Below, piece by piece: positions 1 through 13,183 of a stretch of 64,000 nucleotides of DNA. Under the pieces are notes generated by a model. It had not been told where the DNA came from. It worked only from the letters and a program-made list of their open reading frames with translations, and ran no database searches. A program made the translations under genes and the position numbers. Location: assembly GCA_963930655.1 (NCBI GenBank), contig OZ005605.1:24807501-24871500 (forward strand), written 5' to 3'. Within the stretch, counting starts at the first letter, position 1; the number at the start of each line of letters is the position of its first letter. Source of the stretch: Myrica gale (Eukaryota; Streptophyta; Magnoliopsida; Fagales; Myricaceae).

Positions 1-786
1 ATAATCAAATTTTACCAGGAAGCACGATGACATGTTGAAGGATTATTTGGTCAAATGTCGGTGGTCGATATGAGTGTTTGGTAAAATGTGCCTAAACTTT
101 ACCACTCATGGCTCTTCACTTTTAAGAGGTTTCGTACTTGGAGTCCAAGCTGAACTTTCTCTTCTCTAGGTCTGAAGTGAGTTGGTAGGTTAATGGTGAT
201 TTTTAATTTAAGGGGAAAATCATTTTTAATCATTAGATTTGACAGTTTTAAGTTTTTTGGTAACTGGCTTTTAAAGTAAAATTTTTAATCCTTCAGTTTT
301 ACATCGTTTAAGAGGAAGTTCCTATTTAATCCATACTCACTTCCTTCCATGTTAGCGGTTGGGTTTGATCTGGGTTGCGTCTGTTTAACATTGGGCCACA
401 TGTATTCCTATGTGGCCTCATACTAACCACTATGAAGCCCGGGTTTCCCAGTCGGACTCAACAATATGTGTGCTCGTATGGTGATGGTGTCTCTGAGCTT
501 CGCTTCATAGAAGATGGAAATGCAAATCTTGCTTCCCTGCTTGGGGTGGATGTGTGAGGCAGCGAGAGAGTGGGGCGCGCGGGGGAGGCGCAAGCGTTCG
601 ATTTAGAACGATATTTTAGAATAATGAAAACTAAACATATTATACAACACTATTGGTATAATTCCTTTACAATCAGCCACATATCGTCTTGGGAGATAGC
701 TAGCATTGCCTTATTCTTAGTAATATATACAACAAATCCTAGCTATTATACAAGAGACCAACGGTATTATATTCAATATGAGCTTC
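1..786. other. Intergenic, no gene recognised
   Basis: Downstream flank of the minus-strand polygalacturonase gene. It contains only short unremarkable reading frames and AT-rich stretches. I see no conserved domain, RNA gene or transposon terminus here. Confidence 0.5.
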
Positions 787-3700
787 TCAAGGACAGCGTG
801 GGGAAACATTTCCTGTGTCAGCCAATTTCACATTGTTACACCAAGCTTTCGCATTTTTGCCTCCTTCCCCTTTCAGGTTGATGTTTTGCAGTAAAACCTC
901 CTGACATGGAAAGTTTTTGCTGCAGTCGAAATTTATTGCCACGTCAGAAGCGCTTGTCCCTTGAATGTTTTCGTAAAGCACATATTTCACTTGAACTGCC
1001 GTGCCCTGTGAAGATAAAACCAAAAAGAGAATTTGTCAACCAGATCGATCAAAAGTGGATTTATGTGGTTTGTCTATTTGGCTTCCGGCAAAAAATTCCT
1101 TCTTTTACCTGTTCTTTGCATGGTTTGTCTTGGTCACAGTAGTTTTGATCTATTATTATGGGATTCGCCACATTATTCATTTCGATGTTCTGGAATTTGA
1201 TGTTGCTTGCAATTCCCGATCCTCCCTGAATGTTATACAAGATGGACTCCCTGAATGTTAGTGTAGTAGATTTGTAATTAATCCATGTGTGATTGCAATA
1301 TCACATATATCTTCTGTGAGAGAGAGAGAGAGAGAGTTTGTATTAAAGGACTAGTCTTAGTTACCTGCCATGTCTTGATCCTCAATCCATTGGTAGTTCC
1401 AGAAAGCTTAGCTCCATTCACTGTTATTCCTGAAACATGGGCTTCAGAATTTCCAGAACCCAAGCTTCCAATGCTGAGGTCATGGAAGGAAAAAATAATA
1501 TACATTAGTGAAATGGGTCGTGAATTGGTTGATTGTAACTGGCCGCTAAGTAAGAGTTCAGGGATTTGAATTAAACCTGATTCCATGACCTGGTCCACAG
1601 GTTATGCCCGTGGCTTGCAGCTTTTGGGATCCACTTACAATTGAGATACAATCGTCACCTTAAAAAAATTAGAAAAAAAATAATAATTAAGAGAAGAAGA
1701 AAAAATTAAGGACCGGAACTAAAATATTATCTTACCTCGAAATAAATTTAGTTTTTCTTATTTAAATTTTGGTTTACCTGTTCCTATTACACAGTTTGAT
1801 ATTTGAATATTTTGAGTATTTGCGACATGAATTCCGTCAGTGTTGGGACTTGTCTCTGGAGCAGCTACAGTCAATCCAGAAGCCTGAATGTTCATGCAAT
1901 TTTCAAAGGAAACGTGAATTTGTTGTGCGTCTTGGACCTTCAAGTTCTTCACTACCAAGTTTTTGCACTGATAGAAGGTGAGGGCCTGCCAATACAAGCA
2001 TATATATAATCGCTAGAAGAATTTAGAAAGAAATAAGAATTTTAAATATTTGCCGAATGGGTGCATGCACTCTGATCAAGGTACAGCGCTAACAAAACAT
2101 GAGTCGCATCATAACCCAATTGGATTCGGGTAAAGCTATGCAGCCCACATAGGGAGAGAGCATTGTAACGGTATTCTTTCTAAATGATCTTGTAACGGTA
2201 TTCAAGAATCAAGACACTCATAGAAAGAACTTCACAAATAAAGGAAGGCAACGTACCGTTGGTGCATCCTTGCAAGGCTGCGAGTCAATGAAAGGACGAG
2301 AATGGTCAGCGCTTTCGACTAAGGAAACTATAAGTACTTAGATCCAAATTACAGCATTGAGAAACCCCACGGGATTCGTAATGGCTTACCAAAGCTGTGT
2401 TGATTTTGCATGAGTTTTGCCACCAAATCTTCCCATTGCCATTGATGGTTCCACCACCTTCAACCAACAAATTCTGCACGCTCTCGAAGATCAGCCAGTA
2501 CTGTCTGCCATCTTGGCCGTAGTCCGATCGATCAATAGATGCTTCTATGTTTCCAGAAATCTGACAATTTTGTTTTTTTTTTCAGAAAAATGCATTACTT
2601 AGTTGATATATACTGATTCAAGTTTTGAAAAATATATAGCTAGAAGAGCTCATGTATTCTGTGTCAATTCTACCTGCATTGTAATATCGGATTTGCATGG
2701 ACCTAAGAATTTAACAGGCTTTAGATGATAGTTTTTCTTTGGCACCACAAGAACAGCTCCATATGTCAACGAACAAGCGACCTTCCAAGCCTTCTGAAAT
2801 GCCTGAAATTAAGAACCAAGCTAAAGAATAAACAGACAGCGTAGAAGAAAAAAAGAAATAAAGCAAGGACGAAGAATTTGTGCAGTTCAAGAAATATGAA
2901 CATTTCTAACTGTAATAATTAATAATGTACTCGACATTTCCATTGGCTTCTTTCATATGTAATGGTGATTGGACTTGCAAATGTACTGTCAATGCACTAT
3001 GTCGGTATGTCCCGTACGTGCCACGTCCTGGCGTCCATATATATAGTAATTAAATGGAAACAACAAGGCTGAAAAAGACAATTAGTCACATCAATTCAAT
3101 CAAAAGACGTTGGCAAAGCTGTTTTACAAAAATGTTTTAGAATAGAAATGAATTCAATTAAGGGAAAACTCAAAATATCAAAAATTTATACACGTATTAA
3201 TTTCTTTTACATAATTTTTATTAAATTTTTAATAATTTTTTTAAAAAAAATTATAACAAATCTTCTCTCTTAATATTTTTTCATCTAACTCTAATATTTT
3301 TTTATTAAACAATTACATAAATCATGTCTCTTTATACATTTTTACAAATTTCAACAAAAATTAAATATCTTTAAAAAATTTTACCGACCTTGCACAAACA
3401 CTTGTAAAACCCTAATATGCATGGATATTCATATTCTATCCCAATCTAACCATTTTTTTTAAGAAAAACGAACGTCCCATCGTCGTTAAAAGGCTCCAAA
3501 TCTACTATTTTTCTCTAAGATCTGTTACCTGTGTGTCGTCATGGATACCATCACCTTTAGCTCCAAAGTCGTCGACATTGACTGTTTTGGCAGACGTAGA
3601 AATGGTACCTACTCCATCAAAGCTCTTCAAACTGAAGACGTCGCCTAGTTCCTCGATAAAGTCCTTAAACTCACCGTCCACAATGGTGCTCGAGTAAGAA

Positions 3701-3822
3701 GCTGGATACGTTCGAGAATCATAAGGAACTCGCGTGGTACTACTGCTATAACATGGAATAATTACAAAAAAGAGTAGAATAATAGAAAAAAGCTGGGGCA
3801 GATTTCTTAATTGTTGGGCCAT
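787..3822 (-). CDS. Polygalacturonase (GH28), ADPG/QRT2-like, 9 exons, 449 aa
   Basis: Secreted pectinase that hydrolyses alpha-1,4 links in homogalacturonan of the cell wall. Exons read by eye: 3529-3822, 2674-2802, 2390-2560, 2257-2277, 1778-1985, 1577-1658, 1365-1473, 1109-1225 and 787-1005. They sum to 1350 nt with every phase closing. Residues 1-25 form a hydrophobic signal peptide, followed by a roughly 60-residue pro-like segment and then the beta-helix start [12 protein letters not shown]. All four GH28 signatures are present: SPNTDG (N253/D255), GDDCISI (D276/D277), GPGHGISIGSLG (H299) and RIK (333-335). The 21-nt exon 4 encodes PCKDAPT. From memory, the sequence resembles the Arabidopsis ADPG1/ADPG2/QRT2 group acting in abscission, dehiscence and pollen separation; the exact role here is inference. 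The M at 3822 is chosen because it begins the signal peptide; an in-frame upstream M at 3882 would block it. No defects are seen. Confidence 0.93.
3210..3395. repeat. Diverged MITE-like repeat in intron 1 of the polygalacturonase gene
   Basis: This AT-rich stretch shares the ordered block 'ctctaatatttttttatt' followed by 'aaacaattacat' with repeats near 19.5, 48.5 and 49.4 kb. It lies inside intron 1 (2803-3528). The ends are too worn to define terminal inverted repeats or a target duplication here. Confidence 0.5.
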
Positions 3823-3936
3823 GATTCCGTCCTTAATGTGACAGAGAGAAGATATTCCAAGGAGCACGGAATGTTGATGCATGAGATGGTTGTAGCTCGG
3901 TATGGAAGTGAGAAGAACGAAATGACGAGCATGTAC

Positions 3937-3943
3937 ATTTATA
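3937..3943 (-). promoter_or_regulatory. TATA box of the polygalacturonase gene
   Basis: Read on the minus strand, TATAAAT lies about 115 nt upstream of the chosen ATG, leaving room for a short 5' UTR. Motif and spacing only. Confidence 0.6.
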
Positions 3944-6557
3944 GAGAGTGGGAGAAAGAGAGGGGCGGTTTAGGTTCTTGTCCGCTTGAGAGGAAAGGAA
4001 CAGCTCTTGGGAAAGAGTATAAGAGATTGAGACGAAAGGAATAGCTCTAATTGGAAAGAATATTCTACGCTTTAACTTGCATGCATTGATCGCTCCATAC
4101 CGGCCGACGTACACAGCAAAACAAATTAATGATCCCGTGTATTAATCCCGGCCCCCTCATGCTGGTTTCATTTTATTTTTGGGCCACAGCATCAAGGGCA
4201 TGCGCATGCAAAATTAACCTAATGTTTTAATTGTGTTGCAAACTATCTGCAGATTACTTCAGAACCTCCGCCGGCCAGTTTGAGCAAGAGAATAATCGAT
4301 AGAAACTAAAAAAGCTCACATGATGCCTTAATTAATTCTTTCTTTTTAACTCAATGGAGTCTTAATAACTGTTTTCCAAAAATAAAAAGGCAATTTGTAG
4401 CTACCCATCCCATGGTGTATATATATAGAGAGAGCGGTATACCTTTTACGTGCGCCTTAGTTCTAGGCTTCTCCCATGCATTCATGCATGCAATAATGGA
4501 CACAGCACCTTGCATTATTCCAACTTCTCAGCGAAAAGCTCTTAAATTAATGGATGTAATACTGGCATGACTTTTGTCATGTGGGAGTGGGAATTCCGGA
4601 TTTTGAACATCCAATATTAATGGATCGGGTCAGAAATTTTAGAAAGGAAACAGAGAGAGAGATCCAGTGGTTCACGTAATTAGATTGGTATTTATCCATT
4701 ATTTTAATGCTCGATGAAACACATGCCATGCAAGATGTTATCCACATCTATAGTATCGGATCCTTATGACATCACACGATTCCCAGAAATATATGGTTCA
4801 ACGTACGTGTGAGGGATTGTTGTACTCTTCAAGCTTTCCTTCTAATGGTATAAGAAACTGACATTTTTCCATGTGAATCTGAAACTTGGAATGGTAAAGG
4901 TTATAAGTAATTCCTATTACATGTTTGTAAAATATAGGTGAGGTAACGCAGGTTTGGGTACGTAATTCGGCAATGAAGGAGATCAGGTCGTTTTTTGTGA
5001 CCAAGAATAAGTTTCGGACATTTCTATAGGCATGATGACTCAAAAGTTTCCAGGTTCATGTGATCACAGTGACAACATTTACACGACTACAAGAGAGTTC
5101 AACGCACCGAATGGCGTTTCGGCCTCTCTTCCCTCCACCCCCTCCGATCAAAATACATGATCTTAAGAGTGAATGAGAAACTTGAGATGATCTTAGAGAG
5201 TCGTACTAAGATGGTTTTTGATTTTTATGGTAATATGTCATCAGTATGGGGGAAAGGCTGATTGGATATGTAGCGACCTTATCATGTACTTGGAAAAACT
5301 TGACAAAGGTAACAAGGATTAAGGCTATGGTCGTTTAGCTGAATTTTTGAAAAATCGCATTCAAGTTTCTACCAACTCAAACCGAACAAGTTGAAACGAA
5401 GGATGCAACAATTTTTTTTCCAAATTTGTCTGGCCAAACTGACGGAAAATTACCGAGGTATCCTATTGTATTGCGTTGAGGACATAAAGGAGAAGGGTAA
5501 AATGGGTTTGTGCAAAATATGTGGTCCCCACACGGTCAGTGAATTAAATTAGAAGGTAATCTGAATGAACGGAATAGCCCTGTCTAATTTCTTCTGCATC
5601 GAGGAGTGTTGAGGATGAATATGACATTTTACCGACCACATCTGACAACAGCTTTTCATGCCTGCTTTTTTATTCCCACAAGCGACGACTTCTATTTTTT
5701 TATTTCCCCAAGCGACGACATTTTATTCACACGTCTGAAAACATCTTTTCATGCCTGACTTCTTTTTTTTATCGTATTCAATACTTTAAATATATGTATC
5801 ATAATAAAAAATAAAAAATAGAAATAGAAATTATAATAAATATTATAAATAAACATAAATTTAAATATTATTTTATCTTTTATCTTTTTCACTCATCCCA
5901 ATAAAAATAATCTACAAACAACAACCTTAAAAAAATATTATTGATTTTTTTTACACCTCAACAACTATTACACAAACACCAATACACCTCCAACATCGTC
6001 TAAAATTCTCAAACACGGCATTTTATAAATCTTCTGAAAACGAACATGCCGTCCATGCACATGAAACTTTTTCGATCCATTCACGCTAGCTTCACGGTTT
6101 CACCCCCAAACGGGCCAAACCAAAAAAGCAACGTGGTCCAAACACCTGTCCAGACAGACCCTAGCCCACTCGAGTGCCCTGCTAGTCAATCAACTTGAAG
6201 GATATGAATAGGTCCACCCATGCTTCACTCCATGGACTTCCTCTCATGTTTATTGGGGCTACAGACTATAGTGCCCTGCCCACTTAGGTCTGACCATAAG
6301 AGTATCTGATGTTCCTCATTAGGAATGGGTTCTATTGGTGTGGGCTAGTCTACCAATGGGTTCGATTGCTTCTGGCCCAAGACAAAGAGCCCATGTTCAA
6401 GTCAACCGTTCAGAGTAGTTCTTAATATTCTAGACTTTCCCGAATTTTAAAACGTTCAGAACAGCACCTGTGCAGAAGAATGGCAAGAAAGCGAATCGCT
6501 TTTCTGGTTCTATGCCAAATGCTAAGAGATGGTCATTTAAAAGATCTTAATTGATAA
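3944..6557. other. Intergenic AT-rich region with a small interleaved tandem repeat
   Basis: No gene recognised. At 5641-5757 two short units alternate. A 24-bp unit ending in 'cttttcatgcctg' occurs at 5641 and 5734, and a 24-bp unit ending in 'caagcgacgac' occurs at 5666 and 5695. 5770-6010 is extremely AT-rich. The rest, including the polygalacturonase promoter flank, shows nothing else I can support. Confidence 0.5.
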
Positions 6558-7770
6558 ATTCCTGAGAGGAATTTGGTTGCAGGGAGTGTGATGATTAGTG
6601 GGTATGCGAAGGTTGGATTGGTCTGCGAGGCATTCGTTCTCTCTAGGGAACTGCAGAAGGCGGGTGTCGAACCAGATGAAGTTACGTCACGGAGCATGAT
6701 TTCTGCTTGCACTGGAGCGGGACTGCGGGAGCCCTGGATATTGGTAGGAGGGTTCATGTATATACGGAGAAGCAGATGATTGATACTGATCTTGAATTTA
6801 GTACTGCCCTCATTAATATGTATGCCAAGTGCGGGTGCATTGAAAGAGCAAAGAAAGTTTTTCGTGGAATGCCGGTGAAAGATACAAAAGCTTGGAGTAC
6901 AATGATTATGGGGTTGGCACTTCACAGGCTTTCAGAAGATGCTTTGGAGGCCTTTGCCATGATAGAAGAAGCGGAGGTAATGACATAAAGAGTAGGTTTA
7001 ACTTGAGCCTTCGGATGCAAATTAGCTCACTAACGCATAAGAGGCTTATAGCCTACGCCTTGCAAGACTAGGATTCCTCAGCATGATGTAATGCATGTGC
7101 TTTGGTGCAGTTGTAGGCTTAAGCAAAGACACTTTTGCTTGTTCCCAGTTGGGTAAAGTTTCAAGCTGTTGCTCAAGAGGTTCCATTTTTGCCAACTTCT
7201 TCAAATTTCCTTTGCATTTTAGCTGGCATGTGTATTGTGTGCATGGTGGGCTAGTTCAGGTCGGAGATATTGGGCAAGCATGCTTGAATCTGTGCCATTG
7301 AACTACCAATGGAGCATTATGGTTGCATGGTTGATCTGCCTGTAAAGCTGGCCTTGTTGATGAGGCTTTAATCTTGTTGAGGACATGGTCGCGCCACCAA
7401 ATCCAGTAATTTGGAGGACATTGCATGGGGGTTACAAGAAGCATAAGATGTTGGATAGAGTTGACATTGTAGCTGAGGCTTCTTGTGGTAGAACCACTAA
7501 AATATAAATACGGAAAACTATGTACTACTCTCAAATATGTACGCATCATTTTCTCTGTGGGAGAAGATGTGTCACATGAGAAAGAAGATGAAGGAGAAAG
7601 CCATTGGGGCGGTTCCTGCGTGCAGTTCCATTGAGCTTAGTCGATGTGCAAGACTTTGCAAGGGGCGACTGGTCCCATCCCAGACGGAGGAGTCTGAGAG
7701 AAATTCAGAGCCATATTTCTGAACGGGTTCGTGAGTTTGGGCTCAAACCATGTCACATAGATTATCACCC
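6558..7770 (+). pseudogene. Pentatricopeptide repeat (PPR) protein relic
   Basis: Broken intronless fragment of a PLS-class PPR gene, a family of organelle RNA-binding editing and processing factors. Recognisable PPR blocks appear in order. First is GSVMISGYAKVG with ELQKAGVEPDEVT (6585-6700). Next is ALDIGRRVHVY ... ALINMYAKCGCIERAKKVF ... KAWSTMIMGLALH (6721-6970), in another frame. Then comes a degraded stretch, KAGLVDEAL and PPNPVIWRTLHGG (7340-7440), and finally an E-motif-like ENYVLLSNMYASFSLWEKM ... GAVPACSSIE (7508-7640). A frameshift lies near 6710-6735, a stop follows EEAEVMT (6986), and 6990-7240 has largely lost the family pattern. No ATG or N-terminal targeting peptide is found upstream. 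Probably an old dead duplicate, as is common for this very large plant family. Confidence 0.85.
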
Positions 7771-8295
7771 AAATCTATGAGAGATCATTAATAGTACGAG
7801 GTCTTCTTGCTTAGTAAGCCGTGGACAGAAAGCCCCTGCAGAGGCAGGGATTTGTGAACAATTTCCCATTGAAAACTAGTTCATTTCAAGAGTGGGCTGC
7901 TGAGTGGCATCAAGTAAGAAGCAACCACTGACAAAACATTTAGAGTGTTTCCTAATCTCCCCGGTCCGCGGATCGTTATGCCATGGCTTGGTTTATTTAA
8001 TTGGTTTATTCGATGTAAATGCGATTTTCAAGCATGGCTGAGCCCGACCTTGAACGAAGATTTCGTGTTAGAACTACTTTATCCACAAACAACTACAGCA
8101 CTTCAGACAAGCAATTTTATTGAACAGAAACGAACATAGTTGGCCCGAGTTATTCCAATGCAAAGCCTATCTCTCACCTGATCTAAGCCACACATCACCA
8201 GGAATCATGTGTCTGATCCCCCAAGCGGGCCCCTATCCCCACTCTTCTTACTAATCGTAGCGTCCTAATGGACAAATATCCTAGTTTCGAACCTC
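7771..8295. other. Intergenic, presumed 3' UTR and flank of the minus-strand gene
   Basis: No conserved coding signal between the PPR relic and the stop codon of the raffinose-synthase-family gene. The part next to 8296 is probably its 3' UTR (inference). Confidence 0.45.
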
Positions 8296-11200
8296 TCAAA
8301 CTTGGATCTCCAGAGTCCATCTGTACATCTCGTCTTCTGGGACTGGGACTGGGATGATAAAGGTAACCAAGCCAGACGCAGAGTCGTAGTTGAAGGCAGC
8401 CTCAGTATTGCCCACTGCGCACTTCAATGGACGCTGGGAAGAGTACGCACCAAACCGCCCACATCCCCGGACTTTGAGGGCAATTGTTGCGGTTGGAGAT
8501 CTGTTCTCACTGACAGAAGTGGTCAGCTCTGAAGTAACTTCACCGTCAAAGAGCTCAGGTTTCCTGTCTGAAGCCATATGGATCTCAACCTGCTCTACAG
8601 CACCCCCAGCATTGAACATGTCGAGCAGGCCAATTGGTGCAAAAGAAATGCTGGAACTGATTGACTGCATCACAGAGAATCAGAAGATTCAGTACTACGT
8701 TTTATTTGAGAGAGAAACCCAAGAGAAAAAGGAATAGAAGGGCGTCTGAAGGACTCACCTTGAGTGGACAGAAGTGGAAAAGTTCGTACTCAAGAACTTT
8801 AAGCGTCACTGGCAATGAAGCACCTTGTGGAAACCGAATTACTTCACCTGAAGTTCAGAAATTTGGTTACAACTTTTCAGAAGGTTGTAAAAACATTTAT
8901 ACTCATCACTTGCAAGAATCCTATAGGTTCAATTTTAAGTCGGCTAAAATATCACTCCCTATATTTATGACAGCTGCTAGCCTTCGAATTGGCACCAGCT
9001 CGTATTTATGGCCTGCAGTTTTTGTTTTCCTTGGGAGACCTAGTCAGAAATTGTTGTCTCAACGAAGAAAATTACCTGATCTATGGGCATAAACTATGCT
9101 CTCCCCATTCCAATTGGCACCAGCAACTTGAGCCATGTGTTCAACATCGGCAACTTGAACCGAACCAGTAAGGGTACCAGGAGATGTATCGTGGATGCGT
9201 GTCTTCTTCTCAATCTTGCACCATCCAGCACCTTGGCAGTTGAACACACCAACTACTCCAGAACACTTGTTCATATTCCATACTTTGAGCAAGCTGCAAA
9301 ATACAATTTTTTTTAACATCACTTTTTCTGGTGAAGATCAATATTTCAAAACATTAGAGTGGATCAATAACATGAATATCGAAAAGTGTAGCAAACCTGG
9401 TCCCATCTCTAGCTGGATCAACAAAGAGACAGTCACGGGTGGGTTTACCGGGTAGCTGGGCACGAAGAACTGATCCATCAGGGAGTACCAGTTTCTTCAG
9501 TAGTTCAAAGTTGTGATTACCAGGCTTATCACTAAAAAACAGGAGAAATAGAGATTCAGATCAAAACGTTATAAATGATGTGTTATTGACTACACAAAAA
9601 AAAAATTCCCACCATAACTATTTAACTTCGTTGTTTCATTTATGGACCCAAAAAGTCCAGCCATAAAACTATACCTGACATAGATTGGACATCCACCAAT
9701 TGCACGAGCTGCACCATGATAATCTGCTGCAGGGTGTAGACTCTGCAAACCAAGATTCCTTGATCAATATCACTTGTGTTGTGATGATAAAATATTTAAA
9801 ACATTAATTGTTTCCAAATTGATGACAATAATGTTGAAGTAATAGATTAGCAAGATGGTATCTGAAAAAACAAGATAAAACTGCACCCATTCACATTGAT
9901 GCAATAACATTATTTGTCAATTTAAAGTTCTGATCTCAAAGAAAAGACGGTTTATGCAATTTATCTTGTTACCTTAAATATACCAAGGTGTGACATTACT
10001 AACTATATATTCATTTCTAAAGCTATAAGAAATGACCTCATTTCACAAGTTCCACAAAATCCCCTTGTCAACCTCAGCTCAAATCAATCAGGGCCCAGGC
10101 CTAATGAACGAGCAAATTAAGGCATAAAACAATTTACTTCGACTTACATGGAACATATCCCAGTCTGGTTGCATGAATTCTCCAAGGAAGAGAGAGTTGT
10201 AAGCGACAGAGGAAATATGAATGGTATGGGAAGCAGGGTCCCGAGGGTAAAAGTCATCGGAAGCTCTCACAATAGCAGTTTGCTTTGCACTGTACATCCC
10301 ATCAGTGTTGTGACACATGCAAGCAATGCATCCATTGTCAGGGAAGTTCCGAGAAATCGAGGCCTCAAGAGCCTGGTTGTAGCTACGTGTGAGAGAAACT
10401 CTACCACCATGGCCAGCACCCAGAGTCTCAATAATGTTTTGCACGTCAACCTTCACTCCATCTACTCCACATGAAGCCAGGTAAGCATGAAGCTCGTTAT
10501 AGAAGTCGAAAACCTTCTTTGGATGCACCAGACCTAGCCCATGAACTGCCAGACTGTCCATGACTATGTCTGGTTGGTTGCCTAGTACACCAGGGGACTG
10601 CACCGGATATGCGAGAGCAGTGTCATAGTGCTCCATACCAGCAGCAGCTGGCTTCACCCCACCCCAGTAACCCGCTAGAGCATGCCATACATACACGTAT
10701 CTGCACCATCAAATAAATAAAGGGAACTCGTGTGTTAAATACCCTATTTCCCAAGAAAGTTCGTTCCTTGATTACAGAATGGTTGGCAGTGATGATACAT
10801 GTGATGTGCAAAAATACTAGTGGGATACAAAAAGAGTAACCAAAAGATCCAGTTGGGCCACTTACTTCACATTGTGATGTTGTTTGGCATCCTCTACAAC
10901 ATGCTTCAAGCCTGAGGCTTGTTCATTGTTCTGGCAATTCTTCTGGAATTTTGCATTCTCTTTTATTCCAGTCAGCCTACTTGCAAACCTGAAATCAGTA
11001 AATTAGCCAATGAATCAATAACCGAATGCTTTTATCCGAACAACAACATAGGAGGGGGGAAAATGCAAGCAAACAAAAAATGACAAAACGTGCCATCCGA
11101 CTCGTACTATATCATATTGTGAACATGCAGACAGCAACAATACTGAGCTAGGGCCAGAACATGACACCATTAATGGCACAAGGACCCACTATGGAGAGTT

Positions 11201-13183
11201 TCAAATTGGGAAAACACAGGAAAGAAAGTTATTGATGTTACATTGCATTCTGCTCAAAGAGTAAATGGACATGAGAGAGAGATCTTACTGTGCTCCTTCT
11301 TGTACGACAGCATCAGCATCCTTGGGTTTGTTTTCAATCTGTTGCCAACCATCATCTATAATTAGGAATCTTGGTGGCGTCCCTCCCTCAGATAAGCTGG
11401 AATTGTCCCCCAATACAAGTCAGCAACATACATTCTAGTATTGTTGCTTGCGAACTAGTTAGCTTCGCTGTACTAAATTACCTTTTAAGGCCATCCTCAA
11501 CGCCCTCAGCTGTGACATCAGTATAGAAAGCATCCCATGTGCACCAGCCAAACCAGTTGATGAAAGAAGGCAACTGCATACAACCAGAGGAAGGGTATCA
11601 TAAGACTCATTCTGGCATTTCACAGAATCCACGCAACTTGCTTTTCTATCAAACACTTTTTTTTATTTTCACTAAATTTCAGCATTCCTGAAGTTTTGCA
11701 CATTCCCAATAGACTCTATGCAAAGAAACAGAGTTGTTCTTACCTTTTTCTTCTCTCGATGAAGAAAAGTTTGCATGTGTTTTTCTACAGCCCTTTTTAA
11801 AGGAATAGCAATCAAGGAGTCACAACTCATTCTCAAGAAAGTTGGGGGCAAAAACATAATCTCATTTCAAGGTCCTTATAAATAGAGGATAACAAAACAT
11901 TCAAGAAATCAAAAGACTCACTTCACAGCCTGGTTGATTACTTCAAAGGGATTCGTTCCAGCATGCATGTAAACAAGGTGAAGGCCTTGATTTGTCTCAA
12001 CAGCAGAATCTCCTGCAAAACCAAACCACACACCACAAAACACAAGTCGTGTCGGTTCTTTCGACTCCATTTTTTCTTCCCCAAATGCTATAAACTCCAT
12101 TAAATTGATTCATTTGCATGTTCGAGTCATTCGGGGGTTCTCCAGCCTGATATTGTTTGCATAGTGACAGCTCCACCCAACATACGAATGGTAAGTCTCC
12201 ACCATTATTTGCAGACAGGATGAGACTGACTTATGAGAGATGTGGCCCTAAATAATGGAATGATGGGAAGGTGTGTGGTGCCTACACCGTATACTTTTTG
12301 ATGGCCATGATCTACTCACCACTCTCAAGGCAAATCTCTATCTCATTCTCGTCGTTGCCTTGCAGAACTGCACGGAATGGGCCTTCCAGGAGAGGGAGGA
12401 AGACAGTGTAGATGGTTGGGTTGTCATCTTGATTGCCTACTTCAGTGTCATCCTTGCTCTCTATGAGCATGAATTGGGTCTCCAGAGGCACATCTCTCCC
12501 ACATGTCCCCATTCTCTGAGTCATCCACCACAGCTTGAACCGGAAGCAACTCATGAATCGATGACCCCTGTTACAAATCTAATGTGAAATTTCTGTGGCA
12601 TCACACTTTTCAACAAATAACCACCATCAAATATTAGACCAACATTCATACAAGTCAGCAAGTAACAAGCATCCAAGTGAAAACAAGAGCCCGATGAATC
12701 TTTAGAACACCATAAGTCCCATAATTCAAACAGAGATAGGACTTCAAAAAAAGACCCTATTGCATACACAAAGCAATACAATAGGGTTGGATTATGCAAC
12801 AAACCAATTGATTCTAAACAACTCAAACTACCACTATTTCACAACATATGGCTTTTAAATTACGTGCAGTAAATGCCGGAGTTAGCTGCAAGTATGCAGA
12901 TCATAGCAGCAGACTTTCCTACTCTAGAATACCGCATGCTTAAAATTCATGAATGTATCACAATAAATGGTCAAAACAGCATTAGAACTTACTCTAAGGC
13001 ACCCATGGGAAACACATGGAGGCTTTTGCTGTCGGAAGCCGAGGCACCAATGAACGCACCAGCCACAAGCCCCAACCCTGAACCGGGAGTCAGCACAATG
13101 TTATCAGGCACTCCAGTGAGAATGGTCTTCCCATGAACGACAAGGTTCCCATCGCTGATGGAGATCTTCGGAGTGACCGTCAT
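8296..13183 (-). CDS. Raffinose synthase family / alkaline alpha-galactosidase (SIP2/RFS2-like), 13 coding exons, 777 aa
   Basis: GH36 enzyme of raffinose-oligosaccharide metabolism. From memory, the protein is close throughout to Arabidopsis At3g57520 (SIP2/RFS2), reported as a raffinose-preferring alpha-galactosidase, more than to true raffinose synthase; activity here is inferred. Exons: 12993-13183, 12320-12567, 11922-12012, 11744-11792, 11482-11573, 11289-11396, 10866-10988, 10148-10700, 9675-9742, 9397-9531, 9076-9293, 8759-8847 and 8296-8664. They total 2334 nt with phases closing. The N-terminal MTVTPKIS segment is followed by [25 protein letters not shown] and the (beta/alpha)8 core. 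KVDVQN carries the expected nucleophile D386, and RASDDF (446-451) the acid/base region. The C-terminal all-beta domain contains [18 protein letters not shown]. No signal peptide, so probably cytosolic. Start chosen because MTVTPK matches the family; the next upstream in-frame M lies only six codons away. Confidence 0.94.

Noticed and set aside
5770-6010. Extremely AT-rich stretch as a possible matrix attachment region or origin
   Set aside because: AT-richness alone is common in this genome's intergenic DNA; no specific motif array is seen.
8302-9455. Overlapping plus-strand open frames across the SIP2-like gene
   Set aside because: They are shadows of the minus-strand exons, with no family pattern and no start context of their own.
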